Assembly (NCBI RefSeq): GCF_000002995.4
Contig: NW_025062478.1
Location: 6,176,001 to 6,240,000 of the forward strand
DNA: 64,000 nucleotides
Source: Brugia malayi
Lineage: Eukaryota > Nematoda > Chromadorea > Rhabditida > Onchocercidae
Direction of reading: 5' to 3'
Made by a program: the position numbers and the translations under genes. Below the pieces are notes generated by a model. The model saw only the letters and a program-made list of their open reading frames with translations. It did not search any database and was not told where the DNA came from. Shown in pieces: positions 27,421 to 41,771 of this stretch. Every line of letters starts with the position of its first letter. Within the stretch, counting starts at the first letter, position 1.

Positions 27421-27782
27421 GACAGAGACATGCATTATTTACCTCCTTCCACACTCCTCTTTCAAGCCTACGACTTCTATCTGTCTATCTCTTCATGCCA
27501 AATGTTGCAATCGAAGAAAAACGGTTCATGCCTTGAAAATCCCTCTCTTTTTGATCATGAACTATTGATGGATCTTTAAACGCTCCTAGAAGCTAACATT
27601 TCATCATTTAGTAAACAAAATTAGACTGGCATAAAGTATGAACCTTAGATCATTCTTGTACCAAAACTTAATGTAACTGAGCACTAGAATTTTATGTAAT
27701 ATTCAGAGGGAATATTTATTTAAGCAGTGGTCCATAGTGCACTTCGTTTAGCACATTTTTATATTTAAATTTTAAAATTAAG

Positions 27783-27788
27783 TATATA

Positions 27789-27821
<33 letters not shown>
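27783..27821. repeat. (AT)n microsatellite
   Basis: About 18 TA/AT dinucleotides, broken once, forming a self-complementary stretch. Confidence 0.9.
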
Positions 27822-30800
27822 CTTCATATACATTACGCATAATCATGCTTTATACTCTTAAACAATAATAAAGAAGTCCAAGATGATGGTCATTTTTAAG
27901 AAACCTGTCTTATAAAAACTCAAGAAAGCCATGAAAACAGAATAAATTTTTAATTGATACATTTTATTAATTTATTAATTGATATAAACTAGTTGAATTA
28001 CAAAAAGAGATGAGACAGTGTTGAATGTTATATTGCTTTCTTAAAATATCCTTCCTGTATTAATCAAAAGATTCGGAATAATTTAGAGAAGAGATAAAAT
28101 GTAAGAATTAAAAATTTCATTCTGTTTTCGAATCAGTGGCATACTGCGAAACTTGAGAGTAAATTTTAAGTTAATCTATGCAGTAAAGAAATGTAGCCTA
28201 TATTTAAAGAAAAGAAGAATACTTATTCTTGAATACAGTCTTAGTCTTTCAATTTCAGCCTACATTGAATCTAGTTCGGCACATTATAACAGGAAAACAA
28301 CGGTTAAGTGCTGATATCTGAAAAAGGATTTTCTTGTCCTGTATTTGAAATTCCTCGAAATTTATTTATTTTTTTTTTCAAAATAAAAGAATCAATTTTA
28401 ATGCAGCAGAAGCAGAATGTGATTCCTTAGTGAAGAAATCTAAAAGAATAAAAAAAAGGCTTTGCCCGTTTTTGCATTTGGGACGACCTCGAATGGATCT
28501 GTTTGGGAAATTCATTTTTTTAAAGAAAACTATCTGATAAGAAAGCATGTTCGGAGGTACAACATTTTGTGCTGCACACTGACCTCATCCATCATTCATT
28601 TGTCAGATTTTCTTCTATTCAAACAAAATATTACTTCCAACTACAACAATAATATGCAAATTCTCATATTATCAACTTTATCCACGTTGTATCCTTAGAA
28701 AACAGCCTTAATGCAATGGCACAATGAGACTTAGAGAGATAATGATAGCAACAAATTGTGATGTGAAATACTGTTTTGCTTGGAAACTTCTTGCAAATTT
28801 TTTTGGAAACATCACATCATATCACTCTTGCAGCCAGTGCAACTTTTACACCGTGACAAACTGTTCGAGTTAGGTTTCATCAGAGACATAAAGAAACGAA
28901 TAATACATTAACAAAAATTATACAATCATAACCTCTCTAGGAGTTCTTAAATTTTGAAAGAACAAGTTAAAAAATGTTTCTTTCTAGTGGAAAAATATAA
29001 CATAAGACACATGCAGCAATACTTCTGATGCGACGATGACGCTGCTTAGGGAAATTGCAGAATTGTTTTTCCTATCTACTTGTTTGGGATCGCTTTTCAA
29101 AATATTGAAGGAAAACACTCATTTTTTAATCGGTGTCAATCAGCTAATTTGGATTGGCAAAGAATAATACGCGATTTTGGCTAGGTGCTTAAAGTAAGCT
29201 TAAAAATCTATGTGTTCAAAATAACAAAAAATTTAAGGAAAAGAAGACAAGAGAAAGGAGATTTAAATTATGGTTTTTTGTTATTATTACTAAATAATTT
29301 GAATAATCTATTTTAGATTTTAATTAAGAATATCGTTCCACGTACTCGAAAAATATCTTAATCATTCTTCTATAACTTCTCAAGTGGCTTTCTAACTGAA
29401 CTTTCAATATTAAATTCTTAAATCGGAAGTAATTTAAAGCTTAATTTCATATTTGCTAAAGTATTTGTTCCCCAAATTATAATTCCTCACAAAACATTTG
29501 GAAGGAAATTGTCCCAAACTTTTATAGCATTCAAAAAAATATAGCAGTTGAGGTACGCAGAATTAGAATTAGTTACTCCCGAATATTTGGTGAGCCATCA
29601 TGTGAAACAAAGGTAAATGTTTACGTCTGTCTATAAATGGAAACGGTCGGTCGATGAATGGTATTTCCCAACTCTTAAGATTGTAAATTTTCCCATAGAT
29701 TTAGAAATGAACAATCATCTATAGCAGACAAATAATTCATCGTGCACTGCTAAAAAAAACGATTGTACTTCTTTCTTCTTGAGTAAGAACAAACGGTAAG
29801 AAGACATGAATAAGAATAAAAAATATGTTAAAAAGAAAATATTTCTAACTGTGGCAGTCGAATTTTGCAATCAGTGTGATATTATCATAAATTTCTGAGA
29901 GATTTTCTTTTAACTTATAGTTTTATAGTCGTAATTTGTTATTATCTGGATAAATATTGCTTATTATACTTTCGCTAATAAATTGCAGAGAAACAGGGGT
30001 TGTTTTTTTCCTATTCTTTTTCGAGACTTATGAAACATAAGATACCGAGCTTTCCTAACAACAATGAAAAGGAGGCAAAAAGAAGAGAAGCTACAAACTA
30101 TGCTTCAAAAAACAAAAGCAATAGTAAGCGAAAATATTGCAAATATTGCAAGTTGCATTTATATCACTCCACATATTCAAACTAAAACTTAGTCTCTAAA
30201 CAACAATGCTTTGGGATTTCAGGAGACATTGATGGGACATTAGTTTGTCTTCTTGTACTTACCGATTGGTTAACGATATCTATAGATGAATTACAAAAAA
30301 GTCACATTGAACTAATTAGTCTGCAAATAAAAATAAAAAAAAGATGATTCAAATTAGATCGAATGGCCCAATGGAGAAATTCAAATCAAAACACATATTT
30401 AATTTTCCATCTCTTTTAAAATTCCTCTCTGTTCCATGAACTTAAGTAAAAAACATCTGTTAATTATAATAAGCAGAAATGGATTGGCAGAATCGCCATT
30501 TCCAATTTTCTATTTGTTTAAAAGACTTTTATTCCACATAAAAATTTCTATTTCATAAGAGATCTGTGAACAACGTTATATGAGTTGGGATTTCTGCAGC
30601 AATGTTTCACTTATTTAATGTTGTTTTCTGTTTTGTTTTTAAATTTGCATAAGAATAACAAAGGTATTTTTAAGTAACCTCAAAATTTCTTATCAAATTC
30701 AAAAACTCTATTTATATGTCATTCTAAAAAAAAATCCAATTATGATATCTTTGGTTGCCATCGCAAATAAAATCATTTTTGAAACTATATTTTTAATCTA

Positions 30801-33710
30801 CAACACATATTTTAATCTACAGTTCTAGACAAAAGACAACTCAAATGAATTAGTCTTAATTTTGAAAGCCTTTTAGTTGCTCAAATGCAACCTTAAAAAG
30901 AAAATAAGAAGTTAATTTGCTGAGAAATAACCAATTAGAAAGAGATGAATTATTTGTTTAATAAAAACGAATTAGAATTTTATTCTTACAGCTTGCGAGG
31001 ATCAAATTTCCACTTAAAGTTGTTAACTGTTCCAGCCGTTCAAAAGTTTCTTTTGAAAACAATTGAGACACTACTGTACATTCCTGAAGAGCATAATTTC
31101 ACTTTTGAATTATGCGACGCAAATGAGATATGATAAAATTTAGGAATTTCCGGAACACTTTTGATTTTAGAAGCAATATTTATTTACAATAATTTATGTA
31201 ATCTTTAAGCGTTTCATTGCAAAATGCAACAAAATGAAAAGCCTTTCAGCTGAGTAAGTCATGCTTATGAATTGAGAGGTGTATACCTCAGAATGTATTT
31301 TAAAAATTCAACAGTATTAGCTTTTTCAATTATTTAACACGTGGAATTCAAGCTAAGAAATATTGGCATACAGAGAATCTTTTACACAACGACCTTGAAT
31401 TGTAGTTTTTCTTTGAATCAGCAAACATTTTAAAATGAAAAAAAGCTCAATCAAGAAAAAAAAAAAAAACATGAAAGGAGTAGAAATAGAGAAGGAAGAA
31501 GATAGGTAATAAGTTTCATTTATTTTCCTGTCCTAACAAGTTTGGTACAGTGTTTTATATTTGCCACTCATTTTTGCTCGGAAGCGAAAAACTCATTTTT
31601 TTTCTTTGCTAGAAAATAATGAATTAGTTTTCTGAAAAAAGCAGAAAACTTTTGCTTCGCCTGTAGTGCCGCATAATTTTGATGAAAAAAGTTGATTAAC
31701 TGAGGTTGAAATCCTCATTAATCTTTCACATTTGTTGAAACGACACAGCACAATCAAACCAAACGATAGTTATTTGCAAAATGAAATCTTTGGAAAGCAA
31801 ATCTGCAAAAGGAAATTCTAAAATACTTTTTCTTTCGCATTGCAATAACATGTAACTTACAGCATTATATCAACGAGGACATCATGTCTTATCCTTTTAT
31901 TTAAGAACAAAAAAAAGACAAGAAAAGAAATAAACAAACAAACAAGCATTGATCAGTCTTATTCATTCCAGTTAATAAGTCCAGATGCAAAATGCAGCTT
32001 TAACTGTACTTGTAGGTCCACTTTAATGCTGTAATGTAGATTCTGCCAACTTCTAGTCAATATTTTAAAAGATGCTACAACTACTTGTTAGCTTCCTCTG
32101 CTGCAACTGATACTGTGCCAGTGTTGTTGCAACGATTTAGACAACATTCACACTTAACTAAGGACCGATTGAGCGATTGTTTCAGGGATTGCTTTTATAA
32201 ATCATTTGATAGTAGGGTTAGTGGCAATCTGTGAGCGCTACCTCCATGAAAAGGTCAGCAGTTAACTAAACATATTGGCTCACATCCAGCAAATTTTCTA
32301 ATATTAATAAGTTTCCTTAATAAATATTTCCATCTCGGATAAGTTTTTTTTTTTTCAATAAATCAGTATTTTCTCAGGAAATCAATCGTAAGTATGGTGC
32401 CATCTCAATCAATCATTCAAGAGATGATTAGGTAATTGTGATTGAAAATTGTGACGGTTGCAAACAAATGTGATGATGACCTTTACCACTCGCTTTATAA
32501 CTATTGTGGGTATTTATTTTTTTCAAGACTTAGCTTAGACTTCGAAAAATTCGCCGTCTGGATAAGCAATTGCAGATTTAAAGGGAAACACTGAACTAAA
32601 GGAAACTAAAAAGGATGCTAAAAGTTACTGGTTGTAAATGTTCAGGAGATGTTTTTAAAATTTTACTCCATAATTTAAATACCTTAAGATTGTAAAATTT
32701 AATATGAACTAGGCTTTGAAACTTGAAAAATTATTGAAATCTGAATTGTTGAGTACATATTTTATAGGCTACGAAGAAAAAAACATATTAGAATTTTTAA
32801 ATAACATTTTAATTGATTTGAAAACTTTAAATAGGAAGGAACATACAATAAGTCGGGCATTCTATAACTGACTTAGGTAAAAATAACAAGACAGTCGTCA
32901 TTGGAAAATGAGTTGAAATAGGTGATGAAGAAAAGGATGACAGTGATTGTATGATGAGATTAAAGATATCGATAAATGAAAGAGAGTGGAAGCAAAAGGA
33001 AGAGCAGAGAAAGTAAGGTAAGAAAGAATAGAATTAAGATAGGTAATTAATATAATTGCTGAGAAATGTGGAGAAGATTCGATGACCAAGGAAAAGTGCC
33101 ACTGAGGATAATTTCCTGGAATAAGGATGAGAAGAAATGAAAAGAACGGATAGACAGAAAGGCGCGTCGATGTGAAAGTACGATAACAACCACACAGTTC
33201 AACAGCCACTACACTCTCACTGATGGTATAAAATGAGACTCTTGAAAAGGTACATCACTTTTTTTTATTTTTAATTTGTTACCGATCAACAAGCAAAATG
33301 CCGTTCTTAAAGGCTGAAAAATCAATAATGATAATGACAATGAATGATGATTGTGGTGACGAGATTTATGATTAAAGCAATGATAGCGTAATAATAACAC
33401 TTCTCATCTTTTGCTTTCTTTTCTTTATCAAAAATCATGCCTTCAAGTTACAAATCCATTGAGTGTTTGTTCTTTTACTGTTACGATCTCAAATTTATTC
33501 CATTACGATACCATCTTTGAATGGAATAAAGAAGGGAAAACCTTCTAATCTCCTTACCAACATCAAAATTTTTATTATGCATGTTTTTACTAATCTTGAC
33601 GCAATTTTAATTTAACTGAAAGTAAGTAGGGAAAATAAAAGGAGAAGTGGTGGATTTTCTGTGAAATAAAAAAAATTACATATGAAGTAATTTTTTTTAT
33701 TGATAGCATC

Positions 33711-33808
33711 TAATCTAATCCACTCGAAATATGCATTTACGTTAATCACATGTAATAGATAATCTAATCCATTAAAAATATTCATTTAAGTTAATCACAC
33801 GTAATAGG
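33711..33808. repeat. Two-copy tandem repeat, period 49
   Basis: Copies at 33711-33759 and 33760-33808 both begin TAATCTAATCCA and both contain GTTAATCACA followed by GTAATAG. They differ at several positions, so this is an older duplication than the one at 11628. Confidence 0.8.
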
Positions 33809-36602
33809 TAACATTTTAACTGCAACACTAGTTATCGACTCAAAACCAAGTCATAATTCATCCACACGACCATGTGCCTTTTCAAAGCATTACTTTATTC
33901 CCATTACACTTTTGATCCATCCATGATTGGAACATGATCTGGTAAACCCTGCTTCTATATTTACTTCTTTGAAGTAGTTTTCTGCTGGAACAAGCATAAT
34001 TTAAACCAATTTAAACTGGTTCTTTCCACAGCTTTTGATATTCCGTCCATTTCAAATTTTTTGAAAGGTATTTTCATTTTTTTTAAGTTCATACTTTTTT
34101 TGCTAATGAATCATTAAGCGGTAGTAACAAACCGTTCGTTCATTTTCTGCTTCTGGTCATTGGTGAGATATTTTCACAATATTAAAGATGTGGACTAACT
34201 GAAATAGAAAAAAGAGCATTCATCACCACGACGGCATGATTTCTAAAACGTTCAACTAATATGAAATGGTTCTATTGGTTGGAATTGAGCCAAAAGAAAT
34301 TTATCAATCAAAAAATTTCTCGAACTACTGCTCATTTCTTTTGCTCTTTTTTTTTTCTTTGCTTTGCTCAATAAAAACTTGATAAATTGGTTTGAATGAC
34401 ATAAATGCTTGTCCTGAAAGCGGTACATTGAAGTAGAGCAATGATCATGATATGGATCAACAATACTTTTCCGCTTGCTTTTCAAATCGTCCTTTTCAGA
34501 AAATCTTTCAACATTCTAAAATATTCGAGGAAATTCTTCAACCAATTCGATAAGAACTTTTATAAACATTGCAAACGAAAAGAGATAGAGAACATTTAGG
34601 ATGTGATTTCATTCTGGTGGAGGCAGTTTTTTTATTCTTTTCATTCATTTGTTCATTTGGAATAGTCTGAAAATGAAATCAAAAAATTCAGCGGAGAAAT
34701 AGAACCGATAGTTGTAAGAAGAGGAGCAAATTCATTCTTAAACCTACAAAAAATCATGAAATCTTCTATTTCCATCTCTTTTTCATTTTTAGCGTTGAAA
34801 TTTTAAACAAATTACAAGCATCAGCAAATTATTTTCAACAAAAAATTTTGTTGTATGAATAAAACATTTACCATTATTATTTTGATGGCTTTTAGTAGTG
34901 CTAGCTCCGATATTGTTATTCCTATTGTTGTTGCTGTTTTTTTGTTATTGCTGTAGAGGATATCTTTAAAGAACATCAAGTGGTTTTACATTGTCCTTTT
35001 TAATTTCATTTCTGTCTCATTCAATACACGAAAATTTTTTCTTGTTTTGCAAATACTGATAGCTATAATTGCACTTCAATAAAAATCGCCAAAAAGAAAC
35101 GAACGGGTCTTTTCCCATTTCTTATTCGTTACTCAACTCATTTATATTGTAAGAAAAGAGTATTTATCAAAGGACAAATAAAAGAAGAAAAATTATTCGC
35201 AATAAATTTAATGGTTATCCATTACTTCTCATCTACACATTTTAATATTATTTTCATGTCCTTTATTTTCCATTTTTCTTACCCAAATTCTCAATGTTCA
35301 GAAAATAATCAAAGATTCAACCAATATGATTGAATTGCAACAAACAGCTAAATTGTTTATTCATTCGATATAAAATGCACAACTGTTTCTTACTGTGAAT
35401 AGGTATTTCCCCTACTGTGCGTTTTCTTCTGTATTTGTATTTAAAGATAAAAGTGATCAGTGGAATACTTTTAGCCAGCATATGCCTTTTGATGCCGATA
35501 ACAATCAAGAAATGATCTCTAAAACATCATATGGATCGATATGGATCGTGATAATCCAAATAAATTTGTCAAAAGCTTGACTATTTGATTAAGATATTTT
35601 ACTCATTTTGGTTTTTGTCACATCTTTTTTTGTTTAAATAATCAAATCTCTGAAAGCTGATGTCCGTTTCCCTTGAGTTTGTGTGGGATTTTGTAGGCCA
35701 AAAAAAATTGTATGTACTTTTAAATTATATACTATTATTTATAACAGCAATTTGATTACTATAAAACCCAGTGTTATTCGATGTGTAATGTGAAAATAGT
35801 TTAAAACTATTTAATTGCTTGAATAACATTAAGTGAAGCTTATAAAGTCTGTAAGCGTCTAATCGTTTGTATCGAACTCCATGACTTATTAAAACGGGCT
35901 TGAGAATTTTCCATCTATACAAGACTGTCAATTTCTGTTCATATGATTTATTTTATACTATAAAGACACATTCGTCAAAAAATTATGCTATCGTGATATT
36001 GCAGTAAGTTGATAACAATAATAACCAAAATTTGTCCCCAAGAGGTGATTAAGATGGCAAACTCTAATCGTTTGATTGTTCATTTCTTAAGAGTTTTAGG
36101 ACTGACAATTTCGTTTCAGGCATAAAAAAATTTCGCCATTTAGAGGGAGATTTGACATTATGATGACCATATTAGTTTTCACTTGGATGTTGAAGATATT
36201 AATAGAATCGATCACATGATCAAACATAATTATGTCATTTAATAAACTGAATTAAATAAACTCGTTTATCCTTAGGCTTCCTCCAAATCTTCAAATTGTT
36301 TCACAAAAAACTGTATATTTTCAAGTTCAACATCTTCATCAACACAATTTCTTTATTTCACTTTTAAAATTCTATTTAATTTACGGATATGCACTTATAA
36401 ATGACTCCTGCACCAAAAAATTGTGACGAACAAAAAACGCATTTCAAATGAATAGAAATAAACAAGACTTTTTTTTAATTCAAAAAATATACAAAAGCCT
36501 AATGAACCCGCGACATTTGATAAGGGAATTGGATACTGGAAGAGGTCCGAATCAGTGAAGAATTCGATGGAATTGTATTGAAACAAAATAAGTTATTCAC
36601 TT

Positions 36603-39600
36603 TCATATACTCCTTCTTGTTAATAACTTTTTATTAGGCAAAGGACTATTATCAGTGTTGAAAATATGCATGTGTACTAATGCTGTACCTGATCCCGAGG
36701 TAGCCGTTTCTAGAGAATGTTGTGATTCCCGCGGATAGGATAAGGAACATAATACCAATGATTCATCATTAGTGTCCGTTTCCATCACTCTTTCATTAAT
36801 TTGTAATTCGCTTGGTGAGGTAACATTCTCAATTACCTGCTCTTCTTCTTCTGTACTTCTTTCTTCCACTGGTGGCCTGAAATTTCAACATTTATTTACA
36901 TAGATAACGTGATAATAATTTTGCAAATGGAGCAATAATATTTCTTAGAGAATCCTGATGGAGTATACCTGATAAATGGGGGTAATTTGGTAGCATCTTC
37001 ATAGGTTGGTAGTGGTGGAAGATTGTCTCCGCGTTGACAGGACCTTCCTGGAAATCTTCCTTAGGGTACTAAGCAAAGTATAATATGCTTTATACCAAAA
37101 TAAACAGTTTTTTAAAGTTATGATTGGGTTGTTTATATAAGCAACCTCTATGGGGAATTATAACATAAGGAGGGGGTCCTTCGTTGGGAAATGTAATAGT
37201 TCTGAATGACGGAATTCCTGAATCGTCCGATACTATCACATTGCCATGACGTGAATTAATTTCAATGCTTGACCGGACTAGTGCTTCACGTCGGACACTC
37301 GCAAACCGGTTTTGCACCTAAAATAAAGGAGGATTGAAGTTTGGAATCAAAATATCTGGGAAATGGAGAAGAGGAAAAGAGAAAGAGTTGTAAGGGGATC
37401 TAGGGAGTAAACCCAAGGATCGGTCTTTCAAGGCCTATAGAAAAAATAAATGATATGGTTTCAAGAAGGTTCAATAAAAATCCATAGAATGCTTATGAAA
37501 TTAGCTTCTTTCAAGCAGTAGAAATAAACCAAAGTTGTAATTATACTTTAATATCATGAAATTATAGTTATAACTGCGCCATTGGAACTTTTTACAAAAA
37601 TTTTTTGTTGTAACAACTATATGAAAAGTGTTTCGTTGCGTGATAAAATATGTAAATGGAAAAAGACTTTCTCATAAACATAACAGTATTTTAGCAAACT
37701 TTAAGTGAAAACATTAGCTAACCTGCATTCTATGTTTCATCAACAAATACATAGAAAGAATGAGGACAGCAATCATAACCAAGCTGAATATAGTACTCGA
37801 TACATCTCGAGTAAGGAGATCACTGTCTTGATAAACATTCTGCAAATGATTATAAATGTACAAAGCGAACCTGATTTTATTGTGCAAATAATAGTAGTAA
37901 GAAAGGTTGAAAAGTTTTGTCAAAAAAATTAAAACATTAAAGTTTTCTTTTTGATTTGAGTAAATTTTTTCTTTTTTTTTTTTTGATTTTTCCGAAGCAA
38001 CCTAAACCCATAAATGATATTTGCTGTTCATTTAATTGTCAATCATCTGTTTTGTTATCACTGCATCATTGTCTCCATTAATTTAATATCACTAGTCACT
38101 CCATCCAGTGAATTAATTAGCGGAAAATACAAGTTTTGAGACAAAATGTCTATGTGAATGTATAATCACACAGACATTTAACTTATTACTTTATTAAAAA
38201 TTTTCTTGATCTCTGCTAACAACATCATCATCAAAATTCACAAAACTCAACCACTCAATTAATTTTGATGACTGAACTGTTACACATTAGACCTCTGATC
38301 ATTTAGTTGTTATCAGATAATAGCTTCTTAGTTTTATTTGTATTAAAAATTTTGCGAGGAAACAGAAAGTTTCGTTGCAAATATACTTCTGATTGAAATG
38401 GTTCATTTCGTTAGTATGTTCTTACGCTGTAATCATAATATTAAGAGACTACTAAGTGCTTATTTACGAACACGTCCCTCTCCACAGCTATGTCTCATAT
38501 CATTTAAGAATTTCGAAAATGTAATAAAAAACCCCTCAGGCACTCAGCATTTACTAAATAGATATAATCAGTTTCTTGTTTTTGAATTGCGTCAGTTGGG
38601 AAAGATTGATGGAAAAGAAAATAATTATAGCTATTATAGGGGAATAACCTGCTTAGAGTAGATAATTCGAAAGAAGGGACCGAGATAAACATGGTACAGC
38701 GAACCTGTTCTCTGTAGCCGTGAAATCGCAACATAACTGATGTACGATTAGCATCAATTTCGCAGTGATAACCGAGGAAATTCGGAGGACACAGACATTG
38801 ATGCCGTAACTCAGTACCGCCGTTCAAACACACTATATTTCGACATTCTTCACCTTGATAAAATGGCGTACATGAGCAATAATCACGGCCATCTGCGCCT
38901 ACAAAATGCAATTGCGAGCAGTGACTTGAACGATTTTTAAATTTATCCAATATCAGTTAAACTTTATAACAATGGCTATATAGTAATAATACATGCAGTT
39001 CATGATAAAAAATGAAGGCGTATTCTGCTAAAAAAGAAAAGGAGAAAGTCATGATTATTAAGCACACATTCAATTTTCAAAAACAGCTTATTCACGGCTG
39101 TTAGGCAATTAGTTCTTTTCAGAATAGCTGAAAAGAACTAATTGCAATTTGATCAATTTTGGGAAGCGTTTGGATGTTATAATAAAGTAACTAATGATAG
39201 ATGAAACAAGTAATTCATCTTAGCAAAATATTTCGTGCAATGTTTCGTTTTGTTTCTGCCATTTATGAATTAAAATAGGCTTCCTTTGAAATCATTTTCA
39301 ATGAACAATTTAAGAAAATGGCAGTTAGTATTAAGATTTCTCACAAATCTCGGACAAAATACCTTAGGCAAGATATTTTTAACGTAGGCAAAGACATCAT
39401 CTGCACATGTTGTAGTGCATAGAAATTAACTATGTTAACGAAATCACACTTATATCGACGAACCTGTCATTCGCTGTCCCTGATCGCAGTATTTTTCGCA
39501 TTGCTCACCGAAATATGGTTTTGGACAGATGCAATACAAACTGGAATCGAACGAACGATGACCATTATTAAGGCATGGCTTGAGACGTCTACAATTTCGG

Positions 39601-41771
39601 TCTAAGTACTCATGTGCTGACACTTCTGAAAAATTCTTTTAAATACAAGACAAATTTCATATTATTTTCATCTTGTCTAGTTAGATGAAACAATGAATAA
39701 TTTAAACGATAGCCTAAAAGTGAGAAGACGAAGAATAAACAAACTTACCTGGACATTTACAGGCCACACCTATACCAGTAAAATCGTCAAAAGTGAACAG
39801 TGCGGAAGAGGATAGGAGATAAGTGCCGCGATATATGCGGCATTTGGAGTTGATCACCTCCTCCTTTGCTACACCTCGAGTTCGAGATCCAACACTACTA
39901 CTGCTACTACTAGATATAGTACGTTCACCGTAACGCTCGTCAGTTATGTAATCCGATTCCTCATGGGTCCAATTTCGAATAATCTAAAACTAAAACTATC
40001 TGAACAGAGTTAATTTTGATTTGCACTAATAATTTTTACCCACTTCTAATGGTAAAGTTAAAAATATGCTATGGAGTGCATAGCGCATGAATCATGTTAA
40101 GCTTATTAATTTATAAGTGATGGCACTTATATGCAAATAATCAGTAAAGATTCACTGTATTTTGTTCAAGAATTTCTCGAAGAATTGACAAATGCTATTT
40201 AATATGAGAGTTAAGATGCAACTTTCTCATGTTTCAATTCTTAAAAAACATTTTCAGATTTCCAGTTAATAAAAAAAATATTCATTAAAAATTTAAATTG
40301 AGATGAGAATAAATTCTTTATTCATTGCTGAATTTCTAATTAGTTAATAGCAATAGAGGCGATGGCAAAGATAAAAAAAATACAAACTTTATTTTATCCA
40401 AATATAGAAGATAAAATACCTTTGGATTTTCCGGGACCGGGTATCCACTCAAACAACAGGTAATTCGGAATGAGCGCGCTAACCATAAGGAACTGTGACC
40501 AGCTTTCGTTGATTTTGTTGTGAAATTGTTTTCTGCAAGATGAGAAGGCTGTATTTGGGGATCAAAGTATAAAGTGGTCCAATAGAAATGTTTTTTCTGC
40601 TATTGAAAATTTCATTTTTTATTCCTTTTTCTTTTAAAAAATTATGTTCTCTAAAATTCCAGATAATTTTCTAAACTTCTTCATGTGAAATGATAAATAA
40701 TCTATCATATCGGTAAATGTCATTCATCCGAAATGTAATTATTACTTCAAAACCGTCGGAATAGGGGGATGAAAAATTCAGCATGGCCATGTCCAAAAAT
40801 ACAAACAAATCAGTAAACAGCAAGGACAATAATGATAAACCATTGAAAAAAAGACAAAATAAACGAATATCTATCTAGTTTTCTATTCTCTTCAAGTTGT
40901 AAACATATTTAAATCATAGGTTCTATTGTCAATATTCTTATGGGCAATAAAGTCAAAGGACACCTTTTTTCAAAATCAAAAGTAAAGCACTTGTACTATT
41001 AGTAGTTTAATATGAAATATTTAACTAAGATTGTCTGTCAGAAGAACTCTTCAAGAAAACAGCTTTCTTTTTCTCCAAAAGTTAAATGATATATTTTAAA
41101 ACAAACCGAGACTTTCAGGGCTAGCAATAATGATAAGAGTGGAAAACAAAATAATTTGCAGTATTAGCATTGCTACTATTCAAGCAATCGATAATCAAAG
41201 AGTATTTACAGTAAATATTGAATCGCTCGAACCTCATTAGTCCATTTTTAACTGAAATGAGAAAATGATCTAAAAATCTCAAAGAAGTTTTGAATGGTTA
41301 GTGTAATAGATATTTATTACATTTATGCACTTAAAATTTTGCAACAAACAAAAAGAGAAAGAAAATTTCCTAAAATAAGTAATTGGAAAAATCCAACCAT
41401 TGATTTGAACATAAAATAGTGTAACTGAACAATAATTTAAACATAAACCAATGTAATTGAACTAAAAATTTGAAAAAACCAATGATTGATTTGAACATGA
41501 ACAAAACTAAATTTGCGTTGTCTCTTTTTTTTTTTTTTTTTTTTGATATTAAAACTGTTAACTATACGGCTACCAAGATATATTACTTTTGATTGCTTTA
41601 TGGCGATTTCATCATTATTCCTCACTACCTCATCTAAAGCCTGAAAGCCAAAAAGCCAATGTTTGATAAATTTGAAAAGCAAATGTGGAATACACGAGAG
41701 TGAGTTTTGTTGGAAAAAAAAAAATGCCAATATAATCTTAACAACCGATTGCTCATCACTTCTCATCAAGC
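36603..41771 (-). CDS. Single-pass membrane protein with EGF-like modules
   Basis: No specific orthologue recognised. Exons: (41771-41746 tentative), 41640-41574, 40532-40420, 39983-39749, 39625-39464, 38898-38705, 37839-37723, 37317-37146, 37059-36969, 36876-36603; about 474 residues from the 41640 exon, with phases agreeing. Order: an N-terminal region with RITCCLSGYPVPENPK, a serine run, then three EGF-like modules each of the form C-x(10-14)-C-x-C-x8-C (ending YFGEQC, YQGEEC, FLGYHC). A transmembrane helix follows (TIFSLVMIAVLILSMYLL) and stop-transfer KHR. The cytoplasmic tail has GPPPYV, a possible WW-domain ligand, PTYEDATKLPP, and an acidic stretch. The last exon ends at TGA 36603. 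Type I topology needs a signal peptide, which must lie upstream (see 43536-44934). Role unknown; the layout suggests a cell-surface receptor, ligand or adhesion protein. Confidence 0.82.
39105..39145. repeat. Perfect inverted repeat, 18-bp arms, 5-nt loop (intronic)
   Basis: GCAATTAGTTCTTTTCAG, loop AATAG, CTGAAAAGAACTAATTGC. It lies inside the intron between the first and second EGF-like exons of the membrane-protein gene. It is unusually perfect for AT-rich intron sequence and would form a stable hairpin in the pre-mRNA. Confidence 0.85.
41524..41544. repeat. Poly-T run
   Basis: About 20 T within the intron just downstream, in transcription direction, of the 41640-41574 exon (poly-A in the transcript). 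Likely length-variable. Confidence 0.9.

Larger units (their letters stand above)
15733..36602. other. About 20-kb gene-poor region upstream of dbl-1
   Basis: No recognisable gene was found on either strand. dbl-1 is transcribed leftwards out of this region, so its promoter and distant control elements should be here, possibly with noncoding 5' exons. It contains AT microsatellites, trinucleotide-rich stretches, tandem duplications, a perfect 14-bp-arm hairpin and two GC-richer islands (about 23580-23720 and 27240-27420). Pyrimidine-rich sequence at 16150-16320 produces several overlapping Lys/Glu/Arg-rich minus-strand frames that I judge non-coding. A TATAAAA at about 33226-33232 lies beside a GC-richer patch with no adjacent gene. 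Confidence 0.6.

Noticed and set aside
26996..27568. Overlapping 60-107-codon frames on both strands
   Set aside because: Mutually overlapping frames over a GC-richer island cannot all be real and none has coding signatures beyond openness. The island itself is reported.
28462..28698. 78-codon plus-strand frame
   Set aside because: The first 20 residues look plausible but the rest is AT-driven sequence and there are no flanking exons.
32898..33400. Two adjoining minus-strand frames and a TATAAAA motif
   Set aside because: The frames are Ser/Leu/Phe-rich from a purine-rich plus strand, and the TATA-like motif has no gene attached.
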